Positions 41,844-51,260 of a stretch of DNA of 64,000 nucleotides are shown here, piece by piece. Origin of the DNA: CAWBBA01 sp963729795 (GTDB taxonomy: Bacteria > Desulfobacterota > Desulfomonilia > Desulfomonilales > Desulfomonilaceae). Position 1 is the stretch's first letter, and each line of letters starts with the position of its first letter. The stretch is from contig CAVSPC010000056.1 of the NCBI GenBank assembly GCA_963729795.1, positions 61,991-125,990 on the forward strand, written 5' to 3'. The notes below the pieces were generated by a model. The model was not told the DNA's origin, did not search any database, and worked only from the letters and a program-made list of their open reading frames with translations. The position numbers and the translations under genes are program-made.

Positions 41844-42424
41844 GGTTGAGTTCTAGCCTTTTCCTACTAGTTGTGTTTGCAGAGCTTGAGACAGACTTAT
41901 CGCCTGCAAATCTCGGCTGCACGGTTAGCGCAGAAACCTGCCGAGCAGAGCATCTTCCAATATACATTCGAGGCTAGGCGTCTGCTACGAAAACTTTCTC
42001 CACACGCACGCGTGCATTTTGTCTAGCCGGAGCCGAAGATTTCTTCGAGTATGACATGGGGAAGGAAACGAGACAATCTCCAGCATCGCTATAAGACGAT
42101 TATATGGCCGCAAAATGCCGTATTTCATTATCCGGGAGCCACCAAAGACACGCTTCTCCTGGACACGGCGGCATTCCATGCGGGCTCGAAGAGTTTGCCA
42201 CACTCCCTAATTTTGTCTGATTACCCGCCAAGTTCATGTCAGAGATTGTTCCGAGCGGTCGCTTGATGCCAGAGAGGGGTTAGACAACAGAAGTAGGTTT
42301 TCCATAGTTCTTTTCGCGAAGCACTCGAGGGCATGAACGTCGAATTAACTTATTAAGTAATCTAACCACAATAACCTCCTCATTAAACACCGTTGCATAT
42401 AATAGTTAGATTTACGTTTTACTG
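41844..42424. other. Long intergenic stretch without a supported gene
   Basis: The region divides the divergent efflux operon and helicase gene. It is relatively AT-rich toward the right end. Short frames on both strands (about 70 residues) show no recognisable motif and no ribosome binding site. I see no regulator gene for the efflux operon here. It must hold the efflux promoter, which I could not identify. Confidence 0.4.
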
Positions 42425-42453
42425 TTGACAACCCAATTTTGTTGTGATATCCA
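42425..42453 (+). promoter_or_regulatory. Candidate sigma-70 promoter for the SNF2 helicase gene
   Basis: TTGACA at 42425-42430, a 17-base spacer and TATCCA at 42448-42453 give a perfect -35 with a weak -10. It lies 45 bases before the GTG start, in a locally AT-rich region. Position and spacing support it; the -10 match is only partial. Confidence 0.45.
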
Positions 42454-42498
42454 CGCCCCGTGATCTATAGGTTGGGGGTGTGGGCGTAGGAGCTTTAA

Positions 42499-45400
42499 GT
42501 GTTTGGAAAAGTAATACAACTGAAGAAAAATGTTGCTTCGGTGAGCAGGGGGGGGGAGCTTCCTTCTGAAATAACTGAGCAATTTAACTCGGAAATCCTA
42601 GATAAAGGCCTGCGCCTGGCCGAGAGTTCGCGAATTTCGCATATTAACTTCGGAAGAGAATCTTACTTCGGCCTTGTCACTGATTCCTCGGGAAAAGGCG
42701 TCAATGTTCACATATCGTTACATCCGGAATCCAAAATCCTAACTAGAGCCACTTGTGGTTGTTTCCGATCTTGTACGTGTACCTATTGCCACCACATAGT
42801 ATCTTTCGTCAGATATATTCTGAGACCCGACCCGGAAACCGGCGGTCTGCGCTCTCTTGGAGAAGACTTTCGAGATAGCTTTTGGCACGAGATTGGCTGG
42901 TTCGGCTACAAAAACTTCGGTGACTCCACGCTTGGATTCAGAACTCAGGTGAATCATGGGGGAGAGGGACTGCGAATAAGTTTCTTAGATCGCAATCAAC
43001 ATGAAATCCTGGCATTCATGCCCGGCGAGCGGTTAGTGGAGGAATTTCTTCATGAATTCTTTGATATAATTCGTCGCGATATCGATGCGACTCTCTTCAG
43101 GCGAATGTACGGGCGAAAACTCAAGGATCCCAATGTCCCTTCCCTGCGCCGCCGTCCCTGGCAATACTCGGAATCAGAGGAGGAGATCAACCGGAGAGGG
43201 GTTAAGTCAGTTCGTCAGAACCTGGAAGACAGCGTTTGGCATCGCATCGCCAAGGTGGGGTTCCTCGTCGCCGGCCGAGACGGCGGGACCTTTAACTTCC
43301 GTTTCCTCGAGCACAAACGTGAATTGACAATCGAGGGCCTTGATGAAGAAGAGACTGTCATCTTGCGCCTCGTGCCTCCAAAAACTCTGATTGGGACCCT
43401 TATTGAAATGGGACAGAATAAAGAGGTCATTGGTAATGATCTTCTGATACACTCCTCCCCTCTCAAGACCGGATACCAACTTAACCTGACCGAAGCGTCG
43501 TTTCTGAATATAACCCCTGTTGTTGAGAATCCTGACCCCGACGCGGAGCCGACAGAGGCTTACCTGGATCGAACCACTCTCGAACAGCAATTATTCGGCA
43601 GGTACTACTTCTTTCCGGACTGGGGGTTCTTTCAGATTGCCGCGAATGTGGGAGGTCTGCCGGCCGACCATTTTTCACCCCAGAAGCGAATCTCGATTCC
43701 TCCGGAAAAGGTCACTCCATTTCTAAAGGAATATCGCGATGTGCTGCGGTCCGATCCTTCGGTTTTCATCGACAGCAGCCTCTTGGAGCACGAGGTTGTC
43801 GAAAACTATGAACTTGCCACGGTAAATCACAAGGAGGTCAGTGAAGAAGGGGTCGAACTGGAAATAAACTATGATTTCGGGTCATTCCAGATACCTTTCC
43901 GGGAGATTTTTGAGGCAAGACAAAACAAAAGGCGCTTTGTAGTCAGAGGAGAAAAATGGCTCGACGTGATGTCCTCCGAATTTTCATGGATGGATGCTCT
44001 GCGCGACCGAGCTACCATCCGTGAGAACACTCTCACCATCGGGCGAACCGACTATCTCAGATTGCTAGCCTTTCATGATCGTCTCGAAAAGCGTTTCTCC
44101 TCGACACGCCTGAAAGAGTGGTTCCAAACGCTTGAGATGTTGAAACCACCTAGCCGCGTGCCGGCTATCAGAGCTATGAAAGGAAAACTTAGAACGTACC
44201 AGAAGAACGGGTACGGCTGGCTGTGGTTCCTTTATCAAAATGGCTTTTCGGGACTCTTGTGTGATGATATGGGGCTCGGCAAGACGCATCAAGTAATGGC
44301 CCTTATGACGGGATTGGTGCGTCATCTGGCGAAACGACCTGAAAAGGTTCATTTTCTGGTAGTCTGTCCCACAACCGTGCTCAGTCACTGGAAGGACAAG
44401 GTTGTAGAGTTTTGCCCCTTCTTAAACCCATACATTTACCACGGCACGGATCGCTCGTTTCGGGAAGGCTTCGACGAGCACGTGCTCATAATCACTTCGT
44501 ACGGCGTTGCACTGCGAGACATAGAGATGCTCTCCGAGTACCGCTTCGATCTGATCGTTCTCGATGAAATCCAAGCAGTTAAGAATAAAAACACAAAGAC
44601 GTACGCGGCTGTGAAGGCGCTCGAATCCGCGTGCACAGTAGGCCTCACAGGAACCCCTATTGAAAACAGCGTGACAGATTTGAAATCCCTCTTCGACATA
44701 ATTCTTCCCGGCTATCTGATGTCGGATTCTTTCTTCGAGAATCATTTTCGCTTCCTCATTGAGGAGATTTCCGATAGCGTCACCAAAGATAAGCTTTCGC
44801 GAATGATTCAGCCGTTCACGTTGAGGCGCAAGAAGGAGCAAGTCCTTACCGAACTCCCACCCAAAATCGAGGACGTCCGGCGCTGTACCATGAGTGAAGA
44901 TCAGATTCGTTATTACAAGGACGTGGTATGCAACCAGGGCCAAAATCTTGTGCAGACTTTGAAGGATCCTGACCAGAAAGTTCCGTATATGCACGTCTTT
45001 GCAGTTCTCAACTGCCTGAAGCAAATTTGCGATCACCCGGCATTGCTCGAGGGAGAGACTAAAGCCTATAACAAATACACGTCGGGGAAGTGGGATCTCT
45101 TTGTCGAGCTTCTGGATGAGAGCCTCGGATCGGGTCAGAAAGTAGTGGTCTTCAGCCAGTACGTAAAGATGCTTGAACTCATCGAATCCTTCCTGAACGA
45201 CCGCGGTATAAATTTCGCCACAATCAAAGGCCATACCAGGAACCGCGCTGAGCCGGTGAAGCGTTTCAACAACGACCCGGACTGCATGGTTTTCAGTGCG
45301 TCGCTTAGAGCTTCCGGTCTGGGAATTGACTTGACCGGAGGTTCGGTAGTGATCCACTATGATCGATGGTGGAATTCAGCCAGGGAAGAGCAGGCCACAG

Positions 45401-45594
45401 ACAGGGTCCACAGGATTGGACAGAGAAGGGGGGTTCAGGTATTCAAGCTCATCACAGAAAATACCCTCGAAGAAAAGATCGACTCGATCATCTCTAAGAA
45501 GAGACGACTCATGGAGTCGGTGGTCAGGGAAGATGACAAATCCTTGCTTAAGCACTTTTCGCGACAGGACCTTATCGAGTTGATATCTTTTTGA
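42499..45594 (+). CDS. SWIM-domain SNF2/Rad54-type helicase
   Basis: This is a 1031-residue superfamily 2 ATPase. Near residue 85-105 lies a SWIM-type zinc motif (CGCFRSCTCTYCHHI), common at the N-terminus of bacterial SNF2 proteins. A long middle part of unknown fold follows. The helicase motifs are Walker A CDDMGLGKTHQVMAL (about 589), DEIQ (about 688, the bacterial SNF2 variant of DEAH), GLTGTPIENS, and the C-terminal lobe RASGLGIDLTGGS and DRVHRIGQRRGV (about 968). Such proteins translocate on double-stranded DNA or remodel RNA polymerase and nucleoprotein. The start is GTG, with GGAG eight bases upstream. It stands alone, with no linked methylase or nuclease. Confidence 0.92.
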   Translation: MFGKVIQLKKNVASVSRGGELPSEITEQFNSEILDKGLRLAESSRISHINFGRESYFGLVTDSSGKGVNVHISLHPESKILTRATCGCFRSCTCTYCHHIVSFVRYILRPDPETGGLRSLGEDFRDSFWHEIGWFGYKNFGDSTLGFRTQVNHGGEGLRISFLDRNQHEILAFMPGERLVEEFLHEFFDIIRRDIDATLFRRMYGRKLKDPNVPSLRRRPWQYSESEEEINRRGVKSVRQNLEDSVWHRIAKVGFLVAGRDGGTFNFRFLEHKRELTIEGLDEEETVILRLVPPKTLIGTLIEMGQNKEVIGNDLLIHSSPLKTGYQLNLTEASFLNITPVVENPDPDAEPTEAYLDRTTLEQQLFGRYYFFPDWGFFQIAANVGGLPADHFSPQKRISIPPEKVTPFLKEYRDVLRSDPSVFIDSSLLEHEVVENYELATVNHKEVSEEGVELEINYDFGSFQIPFREIFEARQNKRRFVVRGEKWLDVMSSEFSWMDALRDRATIRENTLTIGRTDYLRLLAFHDRLEKRFSSTRLKEWFQTLEMLKPPSRVPAIRAMKGKLRTYQKNGYGWLWFLYQNGFSGLLCDDMGLGKTHQVMALMTGLVRHLAKRPEKVHFLVVCPTTVLSHWKDKVVEFCPFLNPYIYHGTDRSFREGFDEHVLIITSYGVALRDIEMLSEYRFDLIVLDEIQAVKNKNTKTYAAVKALESACTVGLTGTPIENSVTDLKSLFDIILPGYLMSDSFFENHFRFLIEEISDSVTKDKLSRMIQPFTLRRKKEQVLTELPPKIEDVRRCTMSEDQIRYYKDVVCNQGQNLVQTLKDPDQKVPYMHVFAVLNCLKQICDHPALLEGETKAYNKYTSGKWDLFVELLDESLGSGQKVVVFSQYVKMLELIESFLNDRGINFATIKGHTRNRAEPVKRFNNDPDCMVFSASLRASGLGIDLTGGSVVIHYDRWWNSAREEQATDRVHRIGQRRGVQVFKLITENTLEEKIDSIISKKRRLMESVVREDDKSLLKHFSRQDLIELISF

Positions 45595-45753
45595 ACGCGT
45601 TCGATTGTTTTTTCCTCTGGATATCCGCCGAGGATGGGGGAACAATTTAAAATTACCCTCCGATGACTAACTCCGGCCTATCGAAATGATAGACTCGGCG
45701 CTTATGCCGCGGATTGATTCGCCAAGACCCATACCCGTTCGAGGGAACTTGCA

Positions 45754-46515
45754 GTGAACATTACTATTTTGGGGAGTGGGACCGCCACCCCCGATCTTGA
45801 ACGCAATGCTTCAGGGCTGGCCGTAAGGGGTGCCGGCTTATGGGTCCTCGCCGATATTGGACCGGGCATTCTTCGCCGCCTGTGCGAGGCGCGAATTGAT
45901 CCGAAATGGATCGACGTCATTCTCATCACCCATTTTCATCCTGATCATGTTTCAGACCTGGTTCCGTTCTTATTTGCTTCGAACTACGAGTACGGGCAAA
46001 CCCGCAAGCAGAGTTTTCATGTTGTTGGTCCAACGGGACTGAAGCAATTCTACAACGCACTGGTAGGGATCTATGGCCACTGGATCGTCCCTACAGGAAA
46101 TCGGCTAATCATCAGCGAAGTTGATCCGAGAGCCCCTGACGTTTTTTCCCTGGGGGATATTACTTTTCGCTCAGCCCCTTCTGCTCACTCTTTTCCGAGC
46201 GTCTCGTACAGGATCGAGGCCGACGGTGTATCCGCCACGGTATCAGGTGACACGGATATTTCCGACGACCTCGTGAAATTAGCCGAAGGCACTCACGTTC
46301 TCGTGTGCGAATGCTCTTTTCCGGACGAGATGAAGGTCCCCGGGCATCTCACGCCATCCGAGGCCGGCAGAATAGCCGCTCGGGCTGGAGCGCAGAAACT
46401 GGTGCTAACGCATTTTTATCCCCCTTGTGACGAAGTCGATGTGGTCAAACAGGCCGGTGAGGTTTTCCCGGGAGAGATCATTAAGGCCAAGGATCTTATG
46501 GTCATCCCCGTGTAG
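45754..46515 (+). CDS. Metallo-beta-lactamase-fold hydrolase, RNase Z-like
   Basis: This is a 253-residue MBL-fold enzyme. The metal-binding motif HFHPDH (ITHFHPDHVSDL), the later APSAHSFPSVSY, the aspartate VSGDTDISDD and the closing histidine LTHFYPPCDE give a full dinuclear zinc site. The N-terminus NITILGSGTATPDLERNASG is of the ElaC/arylsulfatase type. It is shorter than tRNase Z (about 305) and lacks its exosite arm, so it is more likely a phosphodiesterase or other ester hydrolase of this branch. The start is a GTG at 45754. Confidence 0.85.
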   Translation: MNITILGSGTATPDLERNASGLAVRGAGLWVLADIGPGILRRLCEARIDPKWIDVILITHFHPDHVSDLVPFLFASNYEYGQTRKQSFHVVGPTGLKQFYNALVGIYGHWIVPTGNRLIISEVDPRAPDVFSLGDITFRSAPSAHSFPSVSYRIEADGVSATVSGDTDISDDLVKLAEGTHVLVCECSFPDEMKVPGHLTPSEAGRIAARAGAQKLVLTHFYPPCDEVDVVKQAGEVFPGEIIKAKDLMVIPV

Positions 46516-46770
46516 CGGTTCAATGCCGGACAATCCTCTTCGGCAGAGACGGATGGCACCCTTTGATTAAAGGAAGATTCCGTCATTCGCACAACGGCTG
46601 TGACCGTCACCTTGATGAATCCTGTAACCGAGATCTCAATGGGGGCAATAACTCAACAGCGTTGATGTGAGCGGCGCTCAGCCTTGCATTCTGAAGTGAA
46701 GACATTTTTGACCCGCTGCATTATAATGGCCTCCTGAGAATGAACCGCAGGGTCCAGAATTAGGGTAATC

Positions 46771-49707
46771 ATGATTGGCAAAGGACTTGTCGGAAAATTG
46801 TTTTTCAGGATCTTCTTTCTCATTCCATTAGTAATGGTTCTTGAAGTCCCTGTGTTCATGGCCGGCGCGGCGCTCGGCACTTATCTAGTCTTTTCGCGTA
46901 ACTTGCCTGAAATTCCAAAATTGGCCTCGTATCAGCCCAGGACCGTATCCACATTTTATGCCGACGACGGCACTGTCATCGGGACTTTTTTTAAAGAGAA
47001 GCGATTCGTAGTCGATCTTGCTCAGATACCTCCTCATGTTATTAACGCATTTCTCGCCTCAGAGGACGCCAGATTTTTTGAACATTCCGGAGTCGAATGG
47101 CTCGGCCTGGTTCGGGCCTTGATCCGCAATATTACGTACATGAGGATAACGCAAGGCGGGAGCACCATAACCATGCAAGTGGTTAGAAACTTATTTCTCA
47201 CTAGGCAAAGGAAGTTTTCACGGAAATTCAGGGAAATAATCCTTGCCTTGGAGTTGGAGAAAGTTTGGAACAAGAAGAAGATCCTCTACATCTATCTCAA
47301 CGAAATTTATCTGGGCGAAGGATCTTACGGCATTGATGCGGCAGCCCGGACTTACTTCGGCAAGCCGGTGGAACATCTGACCATCGCAGAGGGAGCACTG
47401 ATTGCGGGATTGGTGGCTGGGCCGGCACGGTTTAATCCTTTCAAGAATGAAGCAATCGCCCGGAAAAAGCAAGCTACAGTGCTGGCGCGCATGCTTCGCG
47501 ACGGCTTCATCACTAAGGAACAATACGAGCAGGCGAAAGCTGAACCGCTGCACCTCAAGAAAGAGGTAGACAAGCCGTTCGATCTGGTTCCGGACTTTAC
47601 GGAAGCAGTACGGCGCTACATCATAAGCAAGTACGGGGAGCGGAAGCTCTATAACGAAGGGCTAAAAGTATTCACCACCTGCCGGATCGATTATCAACGC
47701 AAGGCTCTGCAAGCAATGGAGAAGGGACTGGCAGAGGTGAAAAGTCGTCAAAAGCACTTGGCAATTCTGAGAAGTGTTCCGCCGAGTGAGATTTCCGACC
47801 TGCTTAAAAAGCGCAAGACTCCTGAGCTGCAGGAAGACAAAACCTATCAAGGCGTTGTCTTGAAGGTGTTGGCTCGGAAAAACAAGCAAACAGATCTGTA
47901 TGTTGCGTTGAGCAAACGCTTGAAGGGGATCGTGCGCGTTAACGAACCTCATCCCGTGTACAGGGTTGGCCACGTATTGGCGCTGAAATTCGCGGGGTTC
48001 GTGGATAAAACGCCTCTCTTTACTCCGGATAATAACCCCAAGCTTCAAGGCGCTCTCGTTTCCATAGAGAACCGGACTGGGTACGTTCGCGCCCTTGTAG
48101 GGGGAGCTTCAGGACAACCTTTTCAATTTAATAGGGCGACTCAGGCAAAACGCCAACCGGGAAGCGCATTCAAACCGATCATCTATTCGACAGCTATCGA
48201 GGAGAAAAGCTACAGCCCTGCAACAATAATTGTGGACGAGCCGATAGTTGTCGATCTCGAAGTAGAGGGTGAAGAATGGGAGCCGAGGAATGCCGGGGGT
48301 AGCTTCCTGGGACCGCTCAGCCTGCGCCGCGCCTTGGAACTTTCGCGGAACATTTGTACGATAAAGATCTTAATGGACGTGGGTTTTGATCCTGTCATCA
48401 AGATGGCCAGACGCATGGGTATCACTGCGCACTTGGGTCGGAATCTTTCTCTGAGTCTGGGAACTTCAGAGATGAGCCTCTATGAGCTCACGTCAGCCTA
48501 CACTGTGTTCCCAAACAGCGGGGTGCATGTTGAACCTGTCCTGGTCAAACGAATCGAGGATCGGTATGGAAATGTCCTTGAAGACAACACTGAGATCCCA
48601 TTGCTAAACGAGTCCGAGATTCCTCACCCGATTCCCCGGGAAGAATTCAGGACCATTCCGATAGCGCGTACGGATCCCCAGGGTTATGAGGAGGATGAGG
48701 ATCAATCGATTCCGAATGAACACACCTCTGCCTCTCCCTCACGTCAGTCAAATGTTGGGCCCGAACAAATGGCATCGCAGACGCCATCCTCGGAGGCAGG
48801 GCCTTCATCGCAGCAGCCAAGGCGGTTAAGCGCGGCTATGTCTCCGCAGACCGCGTATATTATGACTTCGCTTCTTCAGGGAGGAGTGAGGGAAGGGACC
48901 GGTGCCCGTATGGTGCAATATGTGAAACGTAAGGATTTGGCGGGCAAGACCGGTACTACCAATAACGCGGAAGATACATGGTTTGTCGGATTCAGTCCCG
49001 AGTTCACTACCGGCGTCTGGGTGGGATTCGATGAAAAGAGGCCGCTGGGGAGCAGAGAAGAGGGTGCCCGTGCCGCCCTGCCCGTCTGGGGGTACTTTAT
49101 GAGAGATGTACTAGCAAATACGCCTCAGAAAGAGTTTCCCGTGCCCCCGGAAATAACTTTCAAAGAAATGATCACATTCACCGGGACCCCTAAGGAAGGA
49201 TTCTCTCCGAAGATGGTGCGGGAGCCGGTATACACGCCTTTTGTCGGCAGAACCCTTGTTTTGTGCCCTCTTGACACACCGGAAACTCTGGCGGCCTACC
49301 GAGTGTCTCTTCCCGGATTACCCGCCGCCCCGCCCGGATATGGCTATCAACCAACCGGCCAACCCCAGCCTCAACCCGCGCCGCAGCCGATGCAGCCGGA
49401 ATCTACGCCCCCCGCAAATCCCATGGACGGCAGGAACCTGTTTCCGCAACAGGCACCACCGGTGCAAAATCCATCTCCTGATCGACCGGCTGGAGATGTG
49501 GGTGCGGCTCTTAATCCCCAAGCCGAATACCTTTCGGATGCGGAAGCTCCGGTTCGCCCATCGATGGGAAATCCCCGAGCGCCCGGTGCTGGATTGAATC
49601 GAGCTTCAGGGCAGAACGTAGTCCCACGGCGAGGTCTTGGAACACTTCAGCAGCCCAATCCGAACCCATATTTTCATCAGGGTCCCTCGACGCAGGGCTT
49701 TCAATGA
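46771..49707 (+). CDS. Penicillin-binding protein 1A (class A)
   Basis: This is a 978-residue bifunctional peptidoglycan synthase anchored by an N-terminal membrane helix (FFLIPLVMVLEVPVFMAGAA). The glycosyltransferase domain has ASEDARFFEHSGVEW (catalytic Glu near 97) and QGGSTITMQVVRNLFL. The transpeptidase has SxxK in PGSAFKPII (about 464), SRN (about 525) and KTGTT (about 728). An OB-like insert lies between the two, as in E. coli PBP1A. Two oddities are a Ser/Gln/Pro-rich insert at about 650-690 just before the KTG block, and a low-complexity Pro/Gln-rich C-terminal tail of about 150 residues. It is monocistronic with a 255-base upstream gap. Confidence 0.93.
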   Translation: MIGKGLVGKLFFRIFFLIPLVMVLEVPVFMAGAALGTYLVFSRNLPEIPKLASYQPRTVSTFYADDGTVIGTFFKEKRFVVDLAQIPPHVINAFLASEDARFFEHSGVEWLGLVRALIRNITYMRITQGGSTITMQVVRNLFLTRQRKFSRKFREIILALELEKVWNKKKILYIYLNEIYLGEGSYGIDAAARTYFGKPVEHLTIAEGALIAGLVAGPARFNPFKNEAIARKKQATVLARMLRDGFITKEQYEQAKAEPLHLKKEVDKPFDLVPDFTEAVRRYIISKYGERKLYNEGLKVFTTCRIDYQRKALQAMEKGLAEVKSRQKHLAILRSVPPSEISDLLKKRKTPELQEDKTYQGVVLKVLARKNKQTDLYVALSKRLKGIVRVNEPHPVYRVGHVLALKFAGFVDKTPLFTPDNNPKLQGALVSIENRTGYVRALVGGASGQPFQFNRATQAKRQPGSAFKPIIYSTAIEEKSYSPATIIVDEPIVVDLEVEGEEWEPRNAGGSFLGPLSLRRALELSRNICTIKILMDVGFDPVIKMARRMGITAHLGRNLSLSLGTSEMSLYELTSAYTVFPNSGVHVEPVLVKRIEDRYGNVLEDNTEIPLLNESEIPHPIPREEFRTIPIARTDPQGYEEDEDQSIPNEHTSASPSRQSNVGPEQMASQTPSSEAGPSSQQPRRLSAAMSPQTAYIMTSLLQGGVREGTGARMVQYVKRKDLAGKTGTTNNAEDTWFVGFSPEFTTGVWVGFDEKRPLGSREEGARAALPVWGYFMRDVLANTPQKEFPVPPEITFKEMITFTGTPKEGFSPKMVREPVYTPFVGRTLVLCPLDTPETLAAYRVSLPGLPAAPPGYGYQPTGQPQPQPAPQPMQPESTPPANPMDGRNLFPQQAPPVQNPSPDRPAGDVGAALNPQAEYLSDAEAPVRPSMGNPRAPGAGLNRASGQNVVPRRGLGTLQQPNPNPYFHQGPSTQGFQ

Positions 49708-49925
49708 AAGATAAATAGAGATGACAGGAGTTCTGATCGCAATAACTTTGGCTTAGTTGCGTATAACCTGTCCTTCTCCCCCTTCCCCTGTAACTATGTG
49801 GTGGGTTAACTGTGAGTCCCTTCCCCAATCGAAGAAACAAAGGGCAGACGAATCGGGACATAGATTATTGCAATCGGTTCAAAACTTTACCCGCACTCTT
49901 AAGCATACACAAAGGAGACGTTTAG

Positions 49926-50948
49926 GTGCGAGTGGCTGTAGCTATGAGCGGCGGAGCAGACAGCTCGGCTGTTGCACTCCTTCTCAAGAGGAAGGGGTAT
50001 GACGTTACAGGGCTGCACATGCGCCTGCACGCGCAATCCGACACAACCTGGGCATCGGCGCAGATGGCCGCGAAAGAAATCAGCGTTCCCCTTCACTTGG
50101 TGGATCTTTCACGAGAATTCCAAGAACTAGTGATAAGACCTTTCGTGGCAGGCTATTCTGAAGGCCTTACGCCGTCCCCATGCCCGATTTGCAATCGATT
50201 CATCAAGCTCGGTTTCTTGCTCGACCGCGCACGAGCTATGGGTTGTGACAAGATAGCTACGGGGCACTATGTTCGCGTCGCAGGAACGGCTGACACCCCT
50301 GCGCTTATGACAGGGAAGGACCAGAGTAAAGATCAGTCATATTTCCTGTTCATGCTGACGAGGGATATACTGAAATATGCAGTCTTTCCGCTGGGGGATT
50401 TCACAAAAGTTCAGGTGAGAGAAGTTCTGAAGCGAGCAGGCTTGACCATTGAGGAATCCGAGGAATCTCAGGAACTTTGCTTCATATCCAGGAGCGACTA
50501 TCGAGCTTTTCTTTCATCCCATGGCGTTGAATCCTGTTCGGGCAATATAGTCGATGTCCAGGGAAACATCCTGGGGAAGCACAGAGGGATAACAGGCTAT
50601 ACGGTCGGACAACGAAGGGGGCTGGGTATTTGCGGCCCCAGACCGCATTACGTTATTCGAATAGATCCGAGAACACAGACTGTTGTGGTGGGGACGAAGG
50701 AAGAGACCTATGTACGATCGTTTCAAACGGGAAGCATAAATTGGCTAAGATCTTCTCCCTTGTCCGCGGGTGAAAGGTTCCGGGTGAAGGTGCGTTCGAC
50801 CGCGAATGCTGTGCTCTCTACCGTAGTCAGCGTTTCCGATGATGCTGCGGAACTCGAGTTTGACGAGCCGCAGTCAGGAATTGCTTCCGGCCAGGCCGCG
50901 GTTTTATATTCGGGAGAAAGGGTCGTGGGAGGAGGATGGATAAAATAG
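49926..50948 (+). CDS. mnmA: tRNA-specific 2-thiouridylase MnmA
   Basis: MnmA adds sulfur to U34 of Lys, Glu and Gln tRNAs, using ATP and a persulfide relay. The PP-loop is AMSGGADSSAVALL (residues 6-19; slightly unlike the usual SGGVDSS). The nucleophilic cysteine lies in PSPCPICNRFIK and the persulfide cysteine in ESQELCFISRSDY. Downstream segments ITGYTVGQRRGLGI and HYVIRIDP mark the central and beta-barrel domains. At 340 residues the length is normal to slightly short. It starts at GTG, with AAAGGAGACG upstream. Confidence 0.93.
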   Translation: MRVAVAMSGGADSSAVALLLKRKGYDVTGLHMRLHAQSDTTWASAQMAAKEISVPLHLVDLSREFQELVIRPFVAGYSEGLTPSPCPICNRFIKLGFLLDRARAMGCDKIATGHYVRVAGTADTPALMTGKDQSKDQSYFLFMLTRDILKYAVFPLGDFTKVQVREVLKRAGLTIEESEESQELCFISRSDYRAFLSSHGVESCSGNIVDVQGNILGKHRGITGYTVGQRRGLGICGPRPHYVIRIDPRTQTVVVGTKEETYVRSFQTGSINWLRSSPLSAGERFRVKVRSTANAVLSTVVSVSDDAAELEFDEPQSGIASGQAAVLYSGERVVGGGWIK

Positions 50949-51060
50949 GCCATACGGGCGATCGCACGGAAGATTTGGACTTTAAGCCCTACGCTGTGCA
51001 GCGGCCTCCCGGAGACCAAACTGGGACGGCACCTTGATGCGAAATCGCTATCCCGCGGTA

Positions 51061-51191
51061 GCTCATGGGCGTTAAGTTAACGATTTGTTCCCCCCTAAAT
51101 CCCCCTTTAGAAAAGGGGGACTTTGATCGCCCTCGGCCTGCATTTACCTCTTGAAAAGGAACGAAATTGCCTTAAGTTAACGCCTATGAGC
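51061..51191. repeat. MITE-like element: 21-bp inverted termini around a CCCCCTTT/AAAGGGGG hairpin
   Basis: The outer arms at 51061-51081 and 51171-51191 are inverted copies (18 of 21 positions match) ending in GCTCATGGGCG or its mirror. Inside lies a perfect 9-bp hairpin, TCCCCCTTT-aga-AAAGGGGGA (51100-51120). It carries no gene, is about 131 bp long, and sits between mnmA and larE in an otherwise empty 312-base gap. The CCCCCTTTAGAAAAGGGGG core is a kind of dispersed repeat known from several phyla. Mobility is inferred. Confidence 0.6.
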
Positions 51192-51260
51192 AGGCAGCTA
51201 AGAATCCGTGTGGCCCAGGGGACTCATTAGCCCCGGCCTCCAGGTCGGTAGGGATCCTTA

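Noticed and set aside
42051..42266. A 71-residue frame in the efflux-helicase intergenic region.
   Set aside because: No ribosome binding site, no pattern, and the region looks regulatory.
44422..45357. A 311-residue open frame antisense to the SNF2 helicase.
   Set aside because: It mirrors a highly conserved coding region on the other strand, has no recognisable domain, and long antisense frames are common in such codon use.
51101..51119. The CCCCCTTT/AAAGGGGG hairpin as the mnmA intrinsic terminator.
   Set aside because: It is not followed by a T-run and sits inside a larger inverted-repeat element, so a repeat is the better description.
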